Positions 46,001 to 56,468 of a DNA stretch of 64,000 nucleotides are shown piece after piece. Under the pieces are notes generated by a model. That model did not search any database. It had not been told where the DNA came from and was given only the letters and a program-made list of their open reading frames with translations. Numbering within the stretch: the stretch's first letter is position 1; every line of letters starts with the position of its first letter. Position numbers and translations under genes: made by a program. Source of the DNA: Pictodentalium vernedei (Eukaryota; Mollusca; Scaphopoda; Dentaliida; Dentaliidae). The stretch covers positions 177,954,927 to 178,018,926 of the forward strand of contig CM062295.1 in NCBI GenBank assembly GCA_031216915.1, written 5' to 3'.

Positions 46001-48200
46001 TTCTGTCCTTCTCTGACGATGGTGTAGGAGCACTGTTATATGCACAAAATCGGCCACAAAGCTCCTGTAGTAGCAGCACAATCCTAGGAAAGCCTGTGGC
46101 TCTGTTTAATGGATACCAGCCAATCCTTCACTGACTTCACCTTGTCTTTTTCTGTTGATGTCCCCTCACTGGAAATCACATGCCCAAGATAGGTAACCTC
46201 TCTGGCAAACAGATTAAACTTGGAAGACTTCAGCTTTAACCCTGCATTCTGAAACTTTTGAAATACCTCGCATTGGTGGGACAGCAGTTCCTCGAACATC
46301 TTTCCTAAAATGATAATGTCATCTAGGTAAATGAGGCATGTCTCATACTGTAGGCCAATGCTGCTGGATGGATCTACTGTTACCAACATACGAGTCAAAA
46401 AGGTAGAATTCTTTAGTTCAACTACCACTTGGGTGCCTCCTCTGTGCTGGAATGGAATCTGTACTTGGCCTGCCACAATCATCTCACTTGAAGGCGGCAC
46501 CATTCCTGTTTCTGTTAAAGTAACCCTACAGCAACCAACTTTACCACTCAAATGACACGGTATCTTTTCTTTTTCAATCTTCAGTGATGGCTCTGCTGTG
46601 TCAATGGTGCACACATGATTCAACAGGAAATTTAATCCAAGTATTCCACCAACCCTTATATCAGCAACAACTAATGGATGTTTCCTCCTGATGCCACCAA
46701 TCAACACCACAAAGACTGCTGTCCCTCTGATACTCATTTTACATCCAGTCACTGTAGTTATTCTTGGATGTACTTCTTCAGTTTAGGCCTCTGGTGTTCC
46801 TCAATCTCATCAAAAAAGGTTACTTCTCAATAATGAAATGGTGGTGCCGCTGTCCACAAGCAGATTGACATCTAACCCATCTTTTCCATGTGCCAACTTG
46901 CTTCTATATAATAATAATAATAATAAATTTTCTATAGCGTAAAACCACCAGAGGTGCTCTAAAACGCTTTACAAACAGATTATGCAAAACTCGACTGGAA
47001 CAGATACGTTTTCAATTGTTTCTTAAATACATTTAAATTTGTTTGTAGTTGTATTTCAGGAGGAAGCATATTCCATAGGCGTGGGCCAGCAATTGAGAAA
47101 GCTCTCTCCCTTGCCAGGCCAGACCTAGTAAATGGTACGTTCAGTAAAAGACTGTTTGAGGAACGTAGACATCGTTTCGGAATGTGGCGGGAGACCAGCT
47201 CGCTCAAGTATGCAGGAGCGAGGCCATGGACACATTTGAATACCAACATGAGAATTTTAAAATGTACTCTGCTCTGTATTGGAAGCCAATGGAGCTCCTT
47301 TAAGACAGGAGTGATGTGGTCAGACCGTTTGGCGCCAGTTACAATTCTGGCAGCAATATTCTGAATTCCTTGCAACTGCTGTAACAAGTTAAGTGGCAGG
47401 CCAAGGAATAGAGAATTGCAATAATCCAACTGGGATGTTATGAAAGAGTGAACTAGCTGTTTCAATGCTTTCTCACTGAGAAAAGCACGCAGTTTACTCA
47501 AATTTCGAAGTTGCCAAAAACATGATTTAGAAATCTTTTTGATATTCGATTCCAATGTGATATTGGAGTCGAATATGACGCTGATGTTTCTCGCACTGTC
47601 GCTTACCTTAGCGACAGAGTCACCAACGCTTATTGATCTAACGGGATGAGAAAATGAGGTTCGCTTTTTAGAAATAACTAAAACCTCTGTCTTAGAATCA
47701 TTCATTTTCAGTTTATGACTGCACATCCATTGTCTGACAGAGTTGACGCATGTTTCCATTTTGGACACGCTAGCAACCGTGTCAGAGACATCGGCTGGAT
47801 CGAATACCAAGTATAGCTGTGTGTCATCAGCATAGAGATGATATGGCACACCGAGATCTCTTAGCATTCGGCCCAGCCGAATATAAATGCCTGCTTCTCT
47901 AGCAACTATTCGGGTCGAGCCTCCTATCTCATCTCCTGCATTCTTGTCATTTAAGGAGGGTGTCCCGCCGCCTGCAACTCTGGTTACGTTTATCTTCAGG
48001 ACAGTTCCTCTGAAAATGACCTTTCTTGTCGCATTGGTAACAACTCTTCTGTTTTTGACGCAATCTACCTTTATCTTTCTGTTTCTCTATATCTATATCT
48101 CCTCTAAACCTCTTCTTATTTGGCGCCTCCAATAAACATCATCTTCCTCGTCATCCCTATCCTCTGATGGTTGTTTGGTATCTTATGTTTCTCAGGGACC
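43100..48200 (-). mobile_element. Ty3/gypsy LTR retrotransposon, broken (fossil)
   Basis: Read on the - strand the parts come in gypsy order: a gag zinc knuckle (CYQCDKKGHFQRNC, near 48.0 kb), protease (46.5-46.9 kb), reverse transcriptase with LIYLDDI (46.1-46.35 kb), RNase H (45.5-45.85 kb), integrase with zinc-binding region and catalytic core (44.5-45.1 kb), then a post-integrase region (43.7-44.3 kb) and a Ser/Gly-rich segment of unknown role (43.2-43.55 kb). It is clearly broken, with about ten or more breaks, and looks old. I could not find paired LTRs, so the outer limits are approximate. A LINE has inserted into it. Confidence 0.8.
46906..47891 (-). mobile_element. 5'-truncated LINE, RT C-terminal part
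   Basis: The - strand frame 47867-46980 (295 aa) begins at the catalytic YADDTQLYL motif of a non-LTR reverse transcriptase. It continues through LKMNDSKTEVLVISKK, LDYCNSLFLGLP, IQNIAARIVTG, HITPVLKELHWLPIQSRVHF and the end GPRLWNMLPPEI, as in the CR1/L2/Rex and Jockey-type LINEs. It ends in an (ATT)n tail at 46908-46926. TGCTTCT lies on both sides (46899-46905 and 47892-47898), a likely target duplication. The fragment is uninterrupted, so this is a fairly young insertion truncated at its 5' end. Confidence 0.85.
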
Positions 48201-48534
48201 TCTGCTTGTCTGCCTCTTTGACAGCTTCCAATTCGACTGCAGCTTACACTGTTTCTTCTAACATCTGTGGGTTTCTTTGTCACACCTGTAACCTAAGCTC
48301 ACCATTTTCTATAGCTTCTCGGAACTGATCTTTAGCCAAGGTGTTCATCATATCCTTGGGGGCACTCAGATATGCTAGCTGTGCAAGTTGGAGCTGTGCC
48401 TGGACCAATTCTGACAATGGATTCCTAACCCAGCTATAAGAGTGGTGCAACTACTTGTGACTGGGATGGAGGAATCGCAGAGGAGGCCACCCGAAGCTTA
48501 CGTCCTAGCCTTGGGGAAGTGTAAAAAGATCTAA

Positions 48535-48943
48535 GTATTTATTTATTTATTTATTTATTAAGGTATAACAACACTTTACCTGCCAAGGTCATATCGTGTT
48601 GGTAACAGTTTTACGGGTGGAGGAAGCTGGAGTACATGGAGAGAACCACTGAGCAACAACGAGCAGCTGCCAGCTCCCCAACATCGTATCTCCACACTGC
48701 AGCACAGGCAGGGTTAGATTGGTTGAAGACATGCGCATCATTGACTTGCAGTATGCCTTAGTACATGACGTCATCATCCCCCCATGTGGACAATCAGGGT
48801 TTTAAGTGCCTTGCCCAAGAACATAGCACGGGAGACCGAATCAATCGCTCAGACGGTCACCCATCCAAGCACTAACTGGGCTTGACATTGCTTAACTTCA
48901 GTGATCTGAAGAGAACCGGTTACCGCAAAGCCACTGCACCCCC
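48535..48943 (-). mobile_element. SINE with 5S rRNA-like head
   Basis: On the - strand the head contains 'cagatcactgaagttaagca', 'aagcccagttagtgcttgga' and 'tgggtgaccg', colinear with the internal promoter of 5S rRNA (48858-48925). The body runs through 'ggggagctggcagctgctcg' to 'cacgatatgacct'. The tail is (AAAT)n at 48535-48560. GATCT flanks both ends (48528 and 48944). It is about 410 bp. A minimum of three copies or fragments are in the window (8826, here, 54885). Confidence 0.8.
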
Positions 48944-48959
48944 GATCTGTAAATAGCAT

Positions 48960-50990
48960 AATAAATCATTGGATCTAACTTCTTGTCTTTGTTGGCAGCG
49001 AGATAATAGAGAGCAGCCCTCAGCACACATCTTGAGATACAGGAGAGAAGAGGATTCCATGGATAGGCTCATCATCACGCCACGGGCAAGCAGAAGCTTT
49101 GGTTGCAGTAGTGGATGAATAGAATGAAGTCAAGAACAGAAAACTGGAATGATGTTTAGAGGAAATCCAGCAGGTAGCAGCATTTCAGTCAAGTCTAAGA
49201 AGGAACTATCAGACATGACCAGTCTCTCTTGGAGACCTGGGGTGTATTTCTTGCTCCACCGCCAGTCACCTGCCAGGACACCAATCAAGTCACCATCCAA
49301 GTCATTAACCAAGTCCCCGACATTGTGCTTGTTATCGCCTTAAATACACTATCACTAAATGCACTATCAGTGCAAGCCAAAGCGAGGCTATCCAATCAGC
49401 TTTGGATCTTAGGCTCACCTTCTGCCCTAACAATGAATATAACTCGGGAAGGGGCGCAATCGGCGGCATTTAGCACAGCTGGACCGCTACAGTATTTAGC
49501 AATATCATCCAAAAGGCATCCTCTAGAAAATTCTTTAGATGTGTTGTTCTTGTATAAGATCCAATCTCAAGGTTCTCAGACGCCCCCTCCCCATCTGGGT
49601 ACTCAAAGCTCATTGGATGTAGTGTTATAGTATCTCATGATCTTTCAGTTTTGTTGTATTAGGATATGAGCTTTATATGAGGTGTTACATCATTGGGGTA
49701 AAACCTCAACGACACCATGTTTTCACCTAGGTATTGAAAGGTCTTTGGACATAGTGGTACAGTCTTTAGTTATCCCGTGATCTTCAGATTTCGTTCATTG
49801 AGGTGCACTAGGTTTCGTCACTTTTAATGTCAAACCCTATTATGTCTGACGTCATTTCTGCTTGACATAGAAACTTGGCTGCTTACATCGTTTACCGTGA
49901 TGGCCATCATGCACCACTGTAATGACACCACTTCCTGCTGGATGCTAAATAAGCATGGAAAAGTCAGCTTTCTTATTTGACTTTGACTATATAATCCCAT
50001 TTTCCTACAAGACAAAATCTAGAACCTACTTAATAATGGTAGGCTAAACCACTATGTCCAATAACCATTCAATACTCAGCTGAGTGCCTTGAAGTTAGAT
50101 ATGACTGGGTTAAAACCTTGCATACCTCATATACACATAGGTCGAAATGCAAGCTGCACATAGAAGTACATTATACTCCTGCATCCAATGATCATTTAAT
50201 CCCCAGAGCTTATGGCTAATGAGCATTTACAAAAACATTAGGGAATAGCGTGATACTAGTAGTATACAGTAAAGTATAGTATATGATATAGTAGAAACCA
50301 TATAGTAAGCTATAACAGCGCTAATCTCTTTGTGTCCAGATGAGGGCACGAGGGCATGAGAGCCTTTGGATTAGATCTTGCATGGGAAAAGACACTTATG
50401 TAGACTTTTTAAGAGAGGTGCGACAGGTTTTTGGTTTAACTGTCGAGTTGGCAATATCTATTGGACTATATATAGCATAGGGCTTTAGACATGTCAGAAA
50501 CCTTTGATAGTTAACTCCATGCCTAAAAAACACAGTACACACGTGCACATAAGGAGCTTCCCCTCGCAAGTGTCAATCATTGCTCTATCAGTAAATGAAA
50601 TTTTACTTCTTTGGTCAGCTGTAACTATTACTGTCTTCGCGGAAGACCATTACGCATACTCAACCAGTCACGTGATCATAGCATAAATGCAACCCATAGA
50701 CCCATCAGAAAGTATTCTATATAGCATCAGGTATGCAAGCAGACTTTGAAAACTAAAGTTAAGAAAGGGGATAAATGAAGTCCTTACTATACATCACACC
50801 AAAGAATCAAGTACAAACCTCAACATCGTGTTATTTAGCACTACTTGATACCCATAACAGGCATAAGCCGGTATAGAGGAGGGCTCCAGAAGGGTCAACA
50901 GATTGAAGACAAAATGCTAACCAAAAAGCATCATACTACTAAAATCATATGACCTAGTACTACGTGCTTCCCACAAATAAAAGTTATTCC
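48960..50990. other. unassigned DNA
   Basis: There is one + strand frame of 133 codons (49229-49630) with no recognisable domain. Some wording recalls 41-42 kb ('gatgagggcacgagggcatg' at 50340). It could include the flank or end region of the broken gypsy element. No gene called. Confidence 0.35.
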
Positions 50991-50999
50991 TTATGTATT

Positions 51000-52680
51000 C
51001 CTTCAATGTTGGAACTGGCGATGTGGAAAGCTTGCTGCCAGCTTCCCTGTCCTTAGGCTAGTCATCATCCGGATCAGCCATGATGCAAGCAATGTTGCAA
51101 ATTCGAGTCATTGACAATTCTCTTCATCAAATTTGCCTTTCCCTGACCATAAATTGCTGATGTCATATCACAGACACTCCCGGCATGGGTGGACAGTTTT
51201 GTTTTGCTCGCACTATCCTTATGTTGCGAGCAATATCAGCAATTTCATACAAACTTGTAGTGTTCCTCGAGGACTTCTATGTGTCTGACAAGGAAGTCTG
51301 ACAAATCCTCCCCCAGTTGGAAACTAGAAGAACTAACAAATCTGTTATCAGAATTCACGGCCACCAATTCTTGAGTAACGACCTTGAGGGCACATAATGC
51401 GATTAATGTGTCTGAATCATCACAACTGATTTAAACAGATTGACCATTCTTTCCCAGCTCATCAGATAAAAGCTTTATGAAATTACTCTTATTTTTGTTA
51501 TGAGAAAGAAACAACTCCTGATTCAAGAGGGCTTTTGTTGTAATAGAAATTTGGATGTCAGCGCATCTTTTACCCGACGTTCTTAGGTGCTAATGATCTT
51601 TCATAGCCATCGAAAACCACGATAGCACAAATGTAACTCGATAAACGTGTTTAGCGTACTGTTGACATACTTCCGAGTACGTATCTCCACTGACGCACTT
51701 GACGCGATGCACCTCCATCGAGCACGAATTTTGTCCTATCCAGACATTGAACTGATTCGCATGAATCCGTCAAATCCTCAGCTAGTTGTGCTTTTGTCAG
51801 CTTCCGCGTCAACTCGTCTTTAAACGGTATGGTGGGTACAGCCGTCAACTCATATGCGAAATAATGAGCTGCATTCTCCTCTTGCAGAGCAAGGGCTATC
51901 AAGCGGGAAAATAAGGCTGTGAGATTAATTTGCAGCTTTTCATTATTCACCTTGATGCCCAGAGTCAAATAATCAAGTGGCTTTATTTGCTCGTTTTTCT
52001 TCATTTCAACTGCTGTTACCAGTTTGTTATCGAGCTGTTGCTGTATTCTTACATCACCCTCCTTCGTTTTATGACAATTGATGGAATCATCACCTGCCGA
52101 TAAACATAATGATATTGAACGGAGTTGCTTCCTGCCTAAACCGAAGGCTTGTCTGCATCGAACCAGTCTAGAACGTACAAAGATCAGTGTGATATGGATA
52201 TGGCCTATTGCTGCAAACATATTCACCATCTTAGATAATGTTATTAAATGTAAATTCCAATCTGTTGTCCTCTCCGCCCTGATGAATCTTTTAATGTCTG
52301 AATATACTCTGCACCCTTCTACCAGAGCTTAGCTGTGGGGAGTTTTGTGCAAGTAGATAGGCCTAATTATACCACCGAGGCATTGCCCGAACTTGACAAG
52401 TTCTTCTGATTGGCAAACATCTAATATGTCATGACTTCCGGTCTCAATCTCATTGTAAACGGATCTCACCCTTTCCGCCTCAGCCACATCCAATTTCTTG
52501 AAGTCCACGACCTCCAGACAAGAAGTTTTCTCTCTTCTTTCTGGCGCATGTACACTGACAAGAGTTGCCGGTTCGATCCTATCCATACATGACTCTGGAA
52601 CAACAGGGTTCGCACACTGAATTTGATATGAAATTCCAGTACTTTTCCAGTATTTTTCCAGGACTTTTTTAGATACATTC
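51000..52680 (-). pseudogene. coding-like remnants, unknown protein
   Basis: The longest piece is 192 codons (52229-51651), with LDYLTLGIKVNNEKLQINLT, ALFSRLIALALQEENAAHYF and YELTAVPTIPFKDELTRK followed by FVLDGGA. From memory this resembles an uncharacterised protein family that is repeated in mollusc and cnidarian genomes (ELxxxPxxxFxxxLxR...YVLDGGA). I cannot name its function. Other coding-like runs lie at 52586-52329 and near 51400-51240 (VVTQELVAVNSDNRF). Multi-copy families of this kind are usually part of mobile elements. It appears degraded. Confidence 0.4.
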
Positions 52681-52784
52681 CAGTATGTATAGATAATATT
52701 GAATGCAGTACGCCAACCCTCTAATGGAAATAAACTGAATTTAGTTTAACAGCCTGGTATAGCAGAGCAGAACCGCCAAACTCA

Positions 52785-53045
52785 CTTTAGTGAGTATCTT
52801 GTTTAAACAAATTTGTATCTCGTTTAAACAAGATAGCTATCTTGTTTAAACAAGATAGTTATCCTGTTTAAACAAGATAGTTATCCTGTTTAAACAAGAT
52901 AGCTATCTTGTTTCAACAAGATACTAACTTGTTTAAACAAAATACTATCAGGATAACTGTCTTGTTTGAACAAGGTAATTTTTACCAATCGTGAATACAA
53001 TGTATGAAACGAGCAATTACATTGGTTGTCTTGTTTAAACAAGAT
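52785..53045. repeat. cluster of 20-bp palindromes (cttgtttaaacaag)
   Basis: 'cttgtttaaacaagatag' or a close variant occurs roughly nine times. Each one is itself palindromic around TTTAAA, and adjacent ones are joined by 'atagctatc' or 'atagttatc', also near-palindromic. The block is therefore symmetric on both strands and can fold in many registers. Confidence 0.85.
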
Positions 53046-53320
53046 GCTGACTAAAGAGAGTTTGACGATTCTACCCTACCGTACGCTTGTCATTGGCTGG
53101 CTACGATTTGTCAAATGTTGGCCGATTCCGTTCGAATGCTGGCTCAGGCACACCTTTCCATTTTCTGACTCAGGCTTATTCTGACCTCCGGATCATGCGG
53201 ATATTAACTATTTCGGACCTCCGACTCAATCGCCCCTTCGCGTGATAACCATAACAAGACTTTTGACTTGGTGGATATTCATATTTTATCTATCATATTT
53301 CATTTACACACAATCGGCTC

Positions 53321-53571
53321 TTAACCCTTTACCTAACATGGAAAGCAGACAACACTTGCAAAAAACAAATTCTTCAATAACTATTTTTTTCATTTTTTGT
53401 CTCAAAAACAGGTTATGACCCCTCGTTGGAACGAGCTCGACGAGGTCGTTCCAACGAGGGGTCATAACCTATGTTTTTGAGACAAAAAAATGAAAAAATA
53501 ATGAAAATTAATTGGCGATTTTTTATAATAGCGCCAGCCGGTTTTGGCCGTTACGTTGGATAAAGGGTTAA
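53321..53571. mobile_element. TTAA-flanked piggyBac-like family X element
   Basis: This is the cleanest family X copy: TTAACCCTTTACCTAACATG and, inverted, TTAACCCTTTATCCAACGTA, TTAA at 53321 and 53568, 251 bp. The central hairpin (53383-53500) has arms of more than 50 bp with only one or two mismatches and a 'gagctcgacgaggtcg' tip. The near-perfect arms suggest recent activity. Confidence 0.85.
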
Positions 53572-53579
53572 AATTAACA

Positions 53580-54160
53580 TATTATTCATCTTTATCTATC
53601 TTTTTAACTATCTGACTTGTTGTTGGTCCTGGTGCTGTAATCACAGACAATGTCGCCACCGGCCATGTTATGTTTTCTATCCAGGTTATTGTGTCCGACG
53701 TATTAGACAAATTCCTGCAAAGTGCTCCCAGTCCTTGTGTTCTGCAGTACTGTGACGGGAGGATATACTGAGAAGCCTCTGAGTTTGATGTTTTGCCATG
53801 CCGAAATCATTCTTGAATGCTTCTCAATAACCCTGGTTAATTTAGATTAATTTGCTTCTAAAATAAATATTGTTTAAACTAATTCATGTTCATTAAAATA
53901 GTTCCAAATATAGAATAGTCAATGAGTTTGCATGTTACAATTAAGGAAGCTCTGTTCGCACAATAACTCAAACAGTCTTTGTGTTAATTGCGCTCCCCTA
54001 ATTAAAGCCTGTAAAACCCAGTCGTTTGGCATTTGTCTCAACAAGTCTTGACAACCCATTGTCAACCAGTGCGGCAAGATAGTTGTTTAATTAGCATCTA
54101 TTACAGTAAATTTGAGATAAGCCACTAATCGCTTTTCATTACCAATAGAAACAATGAATC
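53580..54160. other. unassigned DNA, possible short coding remnant
   Basis: On the - strand near 53835-53710 a run reads VIEKHSRMISAWQNIKLRG and on to a stop, and another frame is also open in part. With two candidate frames and no family resemblance I do not call a gene. Confidence 0.3.
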
Positions 54161-54185
54161 TGGTTTAGTATATAAGGCCCTACAC
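54145..54185 (+). promoter_or_regulatory. possible TATA-type promoter
   Basis: 'accaat' (54150) is followed by 'gtttagtatataaggccct' (54163-54181), a CCAAT box and TATA box at plausible spacing. The transcript it would start is unknown. No open frame follows closely on the + strand. Confidence 0.3.
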
Positions 54186-54884
54186 AGATATTTGGAGAGG
54201 AATCGCAGGGAGCTCAAGAGATACACGATGAAGCTAAAGTGGTGTTAATAATTGTTTTGTGTGGTAAGCGGTCGGTGTCAGTGGTACCATTTGGATAAAA
54301 AGATATATAAAAGTCATATGGACTCTGAGGAAGCCGGACAATTGACGCTTAGTAGTATTAGTATATTATAATGATATTTGTAACGACTGTGTAAGATAGT
54401 TAACAATTCGTTATTGTGGTTTAAGGGCACGTTCAGCATCCGAGGGTGGAATACTCTAGATAGCGGCTTATGCAGTGTTGAGCGAGTGAAGCGCATATTA
54501 CGGTCCACGAAGGACTCGATGATTTGATTAGTTTCATTTAATAACTAATTGGTAAGCGCTGATACGTGAAACTGAGTAAAGTAGTAAGTTTTCAGAAGTT
54601 TGAATGTTGTTCCAATATTTCTCTACGAATTCGAGTTTGGGAAGCAATTTAAATATAATTATATTATTGGACATTTTTATTGGGCGCAGTGATCGATCAC
54701 GTGGTTGAAGGTGCATAATGTTAAAAGGATAATTCATAGAACTAATTGATCATGGGTATGCAGATAGTAATTGTTGGTGTACAATGCCCATTTGATTAAT
54801 ACAAGAGTCTACATGTTATTTTCACAGCTACCAATGTTGATTGTTTTATTTTAATAATGTTACTTGGAAATAGTACAACTGTCA

Positions 54885-54947
54885 CCGACACGATATGACC
54901 CTGGCTGTTGAAGTGTCGTTAAACCCTAATAAATAAATAAATAAATT
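54885..54947 (+). mobile_element. SINE tail fragment
   Basis: 'gacacgatatgaccctggct' then 'gtcgttaaaccc' and (AAAT)n matches, on the opposite strand, the tail of the 5S-headed SINE at 48535. It is 5'-truncated. Confidence 0.65.
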
Positions 54948-55375
54948 GGAAATAGTACATATAAATGCATGTTAACTCTGTAAATTGGTAATTCGAATAA
55001 CCGATTGCAAGAATGTTAGGCGGAGAGTTTGGTGACCGCGCACGTCACCACTTAGTATTACATGTACCCTGCAGTCCAGTTAATAAATTTGTTACACAGT
55101 GTAAAGACTTTTTGTCTCAGCAGTTTGTGAAGGGAGATCTCCGGTACGAAATATCTTCGACACCAGGCCCTCCGGTCATAGTACTCTTCGATCATCTTCA
55201 GTACCTTTTGTGCCTGGCGTCACAGCTTGTGTACATGATCTCGCTAGCTGCATACATGCTGAAAAATAGGACACATGCATGCTTAAATAAATTTTCATAA
55301 TAATACACCTTTGACTGATAACACTTTACCCAAGGAACTGCCAAAACCGACCGTCGCATTTTCAGATTTTATCGT

Positions 55376-55860
55376 CGACATGAGTAGGTATAAAAGGTGG
55401 ATTCAGTATCACTTGTACATGATTTCGTACATGTACACGTACATCGATGTACACCTCCATAGGATTTAGTGTTAAAATCGTGTACAGGTACACGATTTGT
55501 CGTTTTTTATGGTGATACAGAATCCGCTTTGCGGATTCTACATCACTGGATTCTATATACACATCGCTCAAGAGTGAAAAAATGTATGAAATTTTAAGGA
55601 AAAAAAGGTGTACCGTCTGATACAGAATCCGCAAATGGGTTTCCCCCATAGGATTCAGTGTTAAAATCGCGAGCAAAAACGTGTTGCGGTTTCTGTATCA
55701 TCATCAAAAAGTGGTTTGCGGATTCTGTATCATCCGTATCTGTACACGATTTTAACACGGAATCCCTATGGAGGCGTACACGGAAACCCATTTGTGGATT
55801 CTACATCAGAAATCGGCTTATGTACGACACGTGGGAAGAGGTGATACTGAACCCGCAAAC
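55376..55860. repeat. direct and inverted subterminal repeats of the Polinton-like element
   Basis: 'gatacagaatccgc' occurs at about 55513 and 55619 and inverted at about 55717. 'taggattcagtgttaaaatc' occurs at 55460 (variant) and 55650, and inverted ('gattttaacacggaatccc') near 55750. 'gtacacgat'/'tcgtacatg' steps fill the rest. Polintons carry long terminal inverted repeats with tandem repeats near the ends (family knowledge), so this is a likely terminal zone. Confidence 0.6.
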
Positions 55861-55898
55861 CCACTGCCACATTTCCCGAGGAAATAAAAAAGTGATTG

Positions 55899-55918
55899 AT
55901 ATATATAGGAGAGAAAAA
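55899..55918 (+). promoter_or_regulatory. TATA-type promoter motif of the virus-like element
   Basis: 'atatatataggagagaaaaa' lies about 80-90 nt upstream of the first rightward gene. Almost the same string lies at 58609-58629 upstream of the capsid-like gene, and a variant 'tataaaataagggagaa' at 56384-56400 upstream of the hydrophobic-protein gene. A shared promoter is inferred. Confidence 0.55.
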
Positions 55919-55995
55919 AAATATAAATAAAATAGTTATTTAAAAAAAATAAATATATCAAATCGAATAGATAATAAAAAAAAAATATGTAAATC

Positions 55996-56370
55996 ATGTG
56001 CGCTTCCCAGACTATTAGAGCGAGGTTTCTTTTAAACATGCTGATGAGAGCATACGCAATCTGTGTGAACGAAGAACTACATCCCATCTTGTTAGAACGA
56101 TGCATCGGATGTCAGGATCATCTAGACTTCGATCACGAGAATCATTCGTGTCTGACGATGGAAAGGGAAGATATGGTCGTCAAGTATTTCAAACCGGCGT
56201 TTGAACGCGTTAGATTCGACGATGTGATCATGCTTTGGAAGAGATTAGTCTTCTGTAAGAATCAAGACAAGCCTACAGTTTCGGAGGAACTGAAATTGGC
56301 GCGTAGAAGTCTGACTTTAGAAGACAAGGGATGCATCATGAAATTATTGTTCAATGAAGCATACGTCTAA
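55996..56370 (+). CDS. small Cys/His-containing protein of the Polinton-like element
   Basis: A 124-aa open frame with CIGCQDH and DHENHSC, a C-x2-C ... H-x5-H-x2-C pattern that could bind zinc, followed by a helical, charged C-terminal half (EELKLARRSLTLEDKGC). From memory, homologous small proteins accompany the same gene set in cnidarian and mollusc genomes; the function is not known to me. The real start may be a later Met, since the next one is at codon 15. It is the first of four rightward genes. Confidence 0.6.
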   Translation: MCASQTIRARFLLNMLMRAYAICVNEELHPILLERCIGCQDHLDFDHENHSCLTMEREDMVVKYFKPAFERVRFDDVIMLWKRLVFCKNQDKPTVSEELKLARRSLTLEDKGCIMKLLFNEAYV

Positions 56371-56468
56371 GTTTTCTCATTGATATAAAATAAGGGAGAA
56401 TAGAAAATAAAAATAAATACACACATAAATTTTTTATCTAATATTAGAAAGAAAAAAAAAATACAAAA

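Noticed and set aside
43100-49000. LTR pair of the gypsy element
   Set aside because: I compared the purine-rich stretch near 43.09 kb and the DNA beyond 48.2 kb by eye and found no convincing direct repeat, so no LTRs are annotated.
53600-53840. Possible - strand exon with several Asn glycosylation-like motifs
   Set aside because: Two frames are partly open and both end quickly; no matching splice partner was found.
55013-55300. 95-codon + strand frame just left of the Polinton-like element
   Set aside because: The opposite strand also has coding-like runs over the same bases, and neither matches a family I know. I could not decide, so no gene is called.
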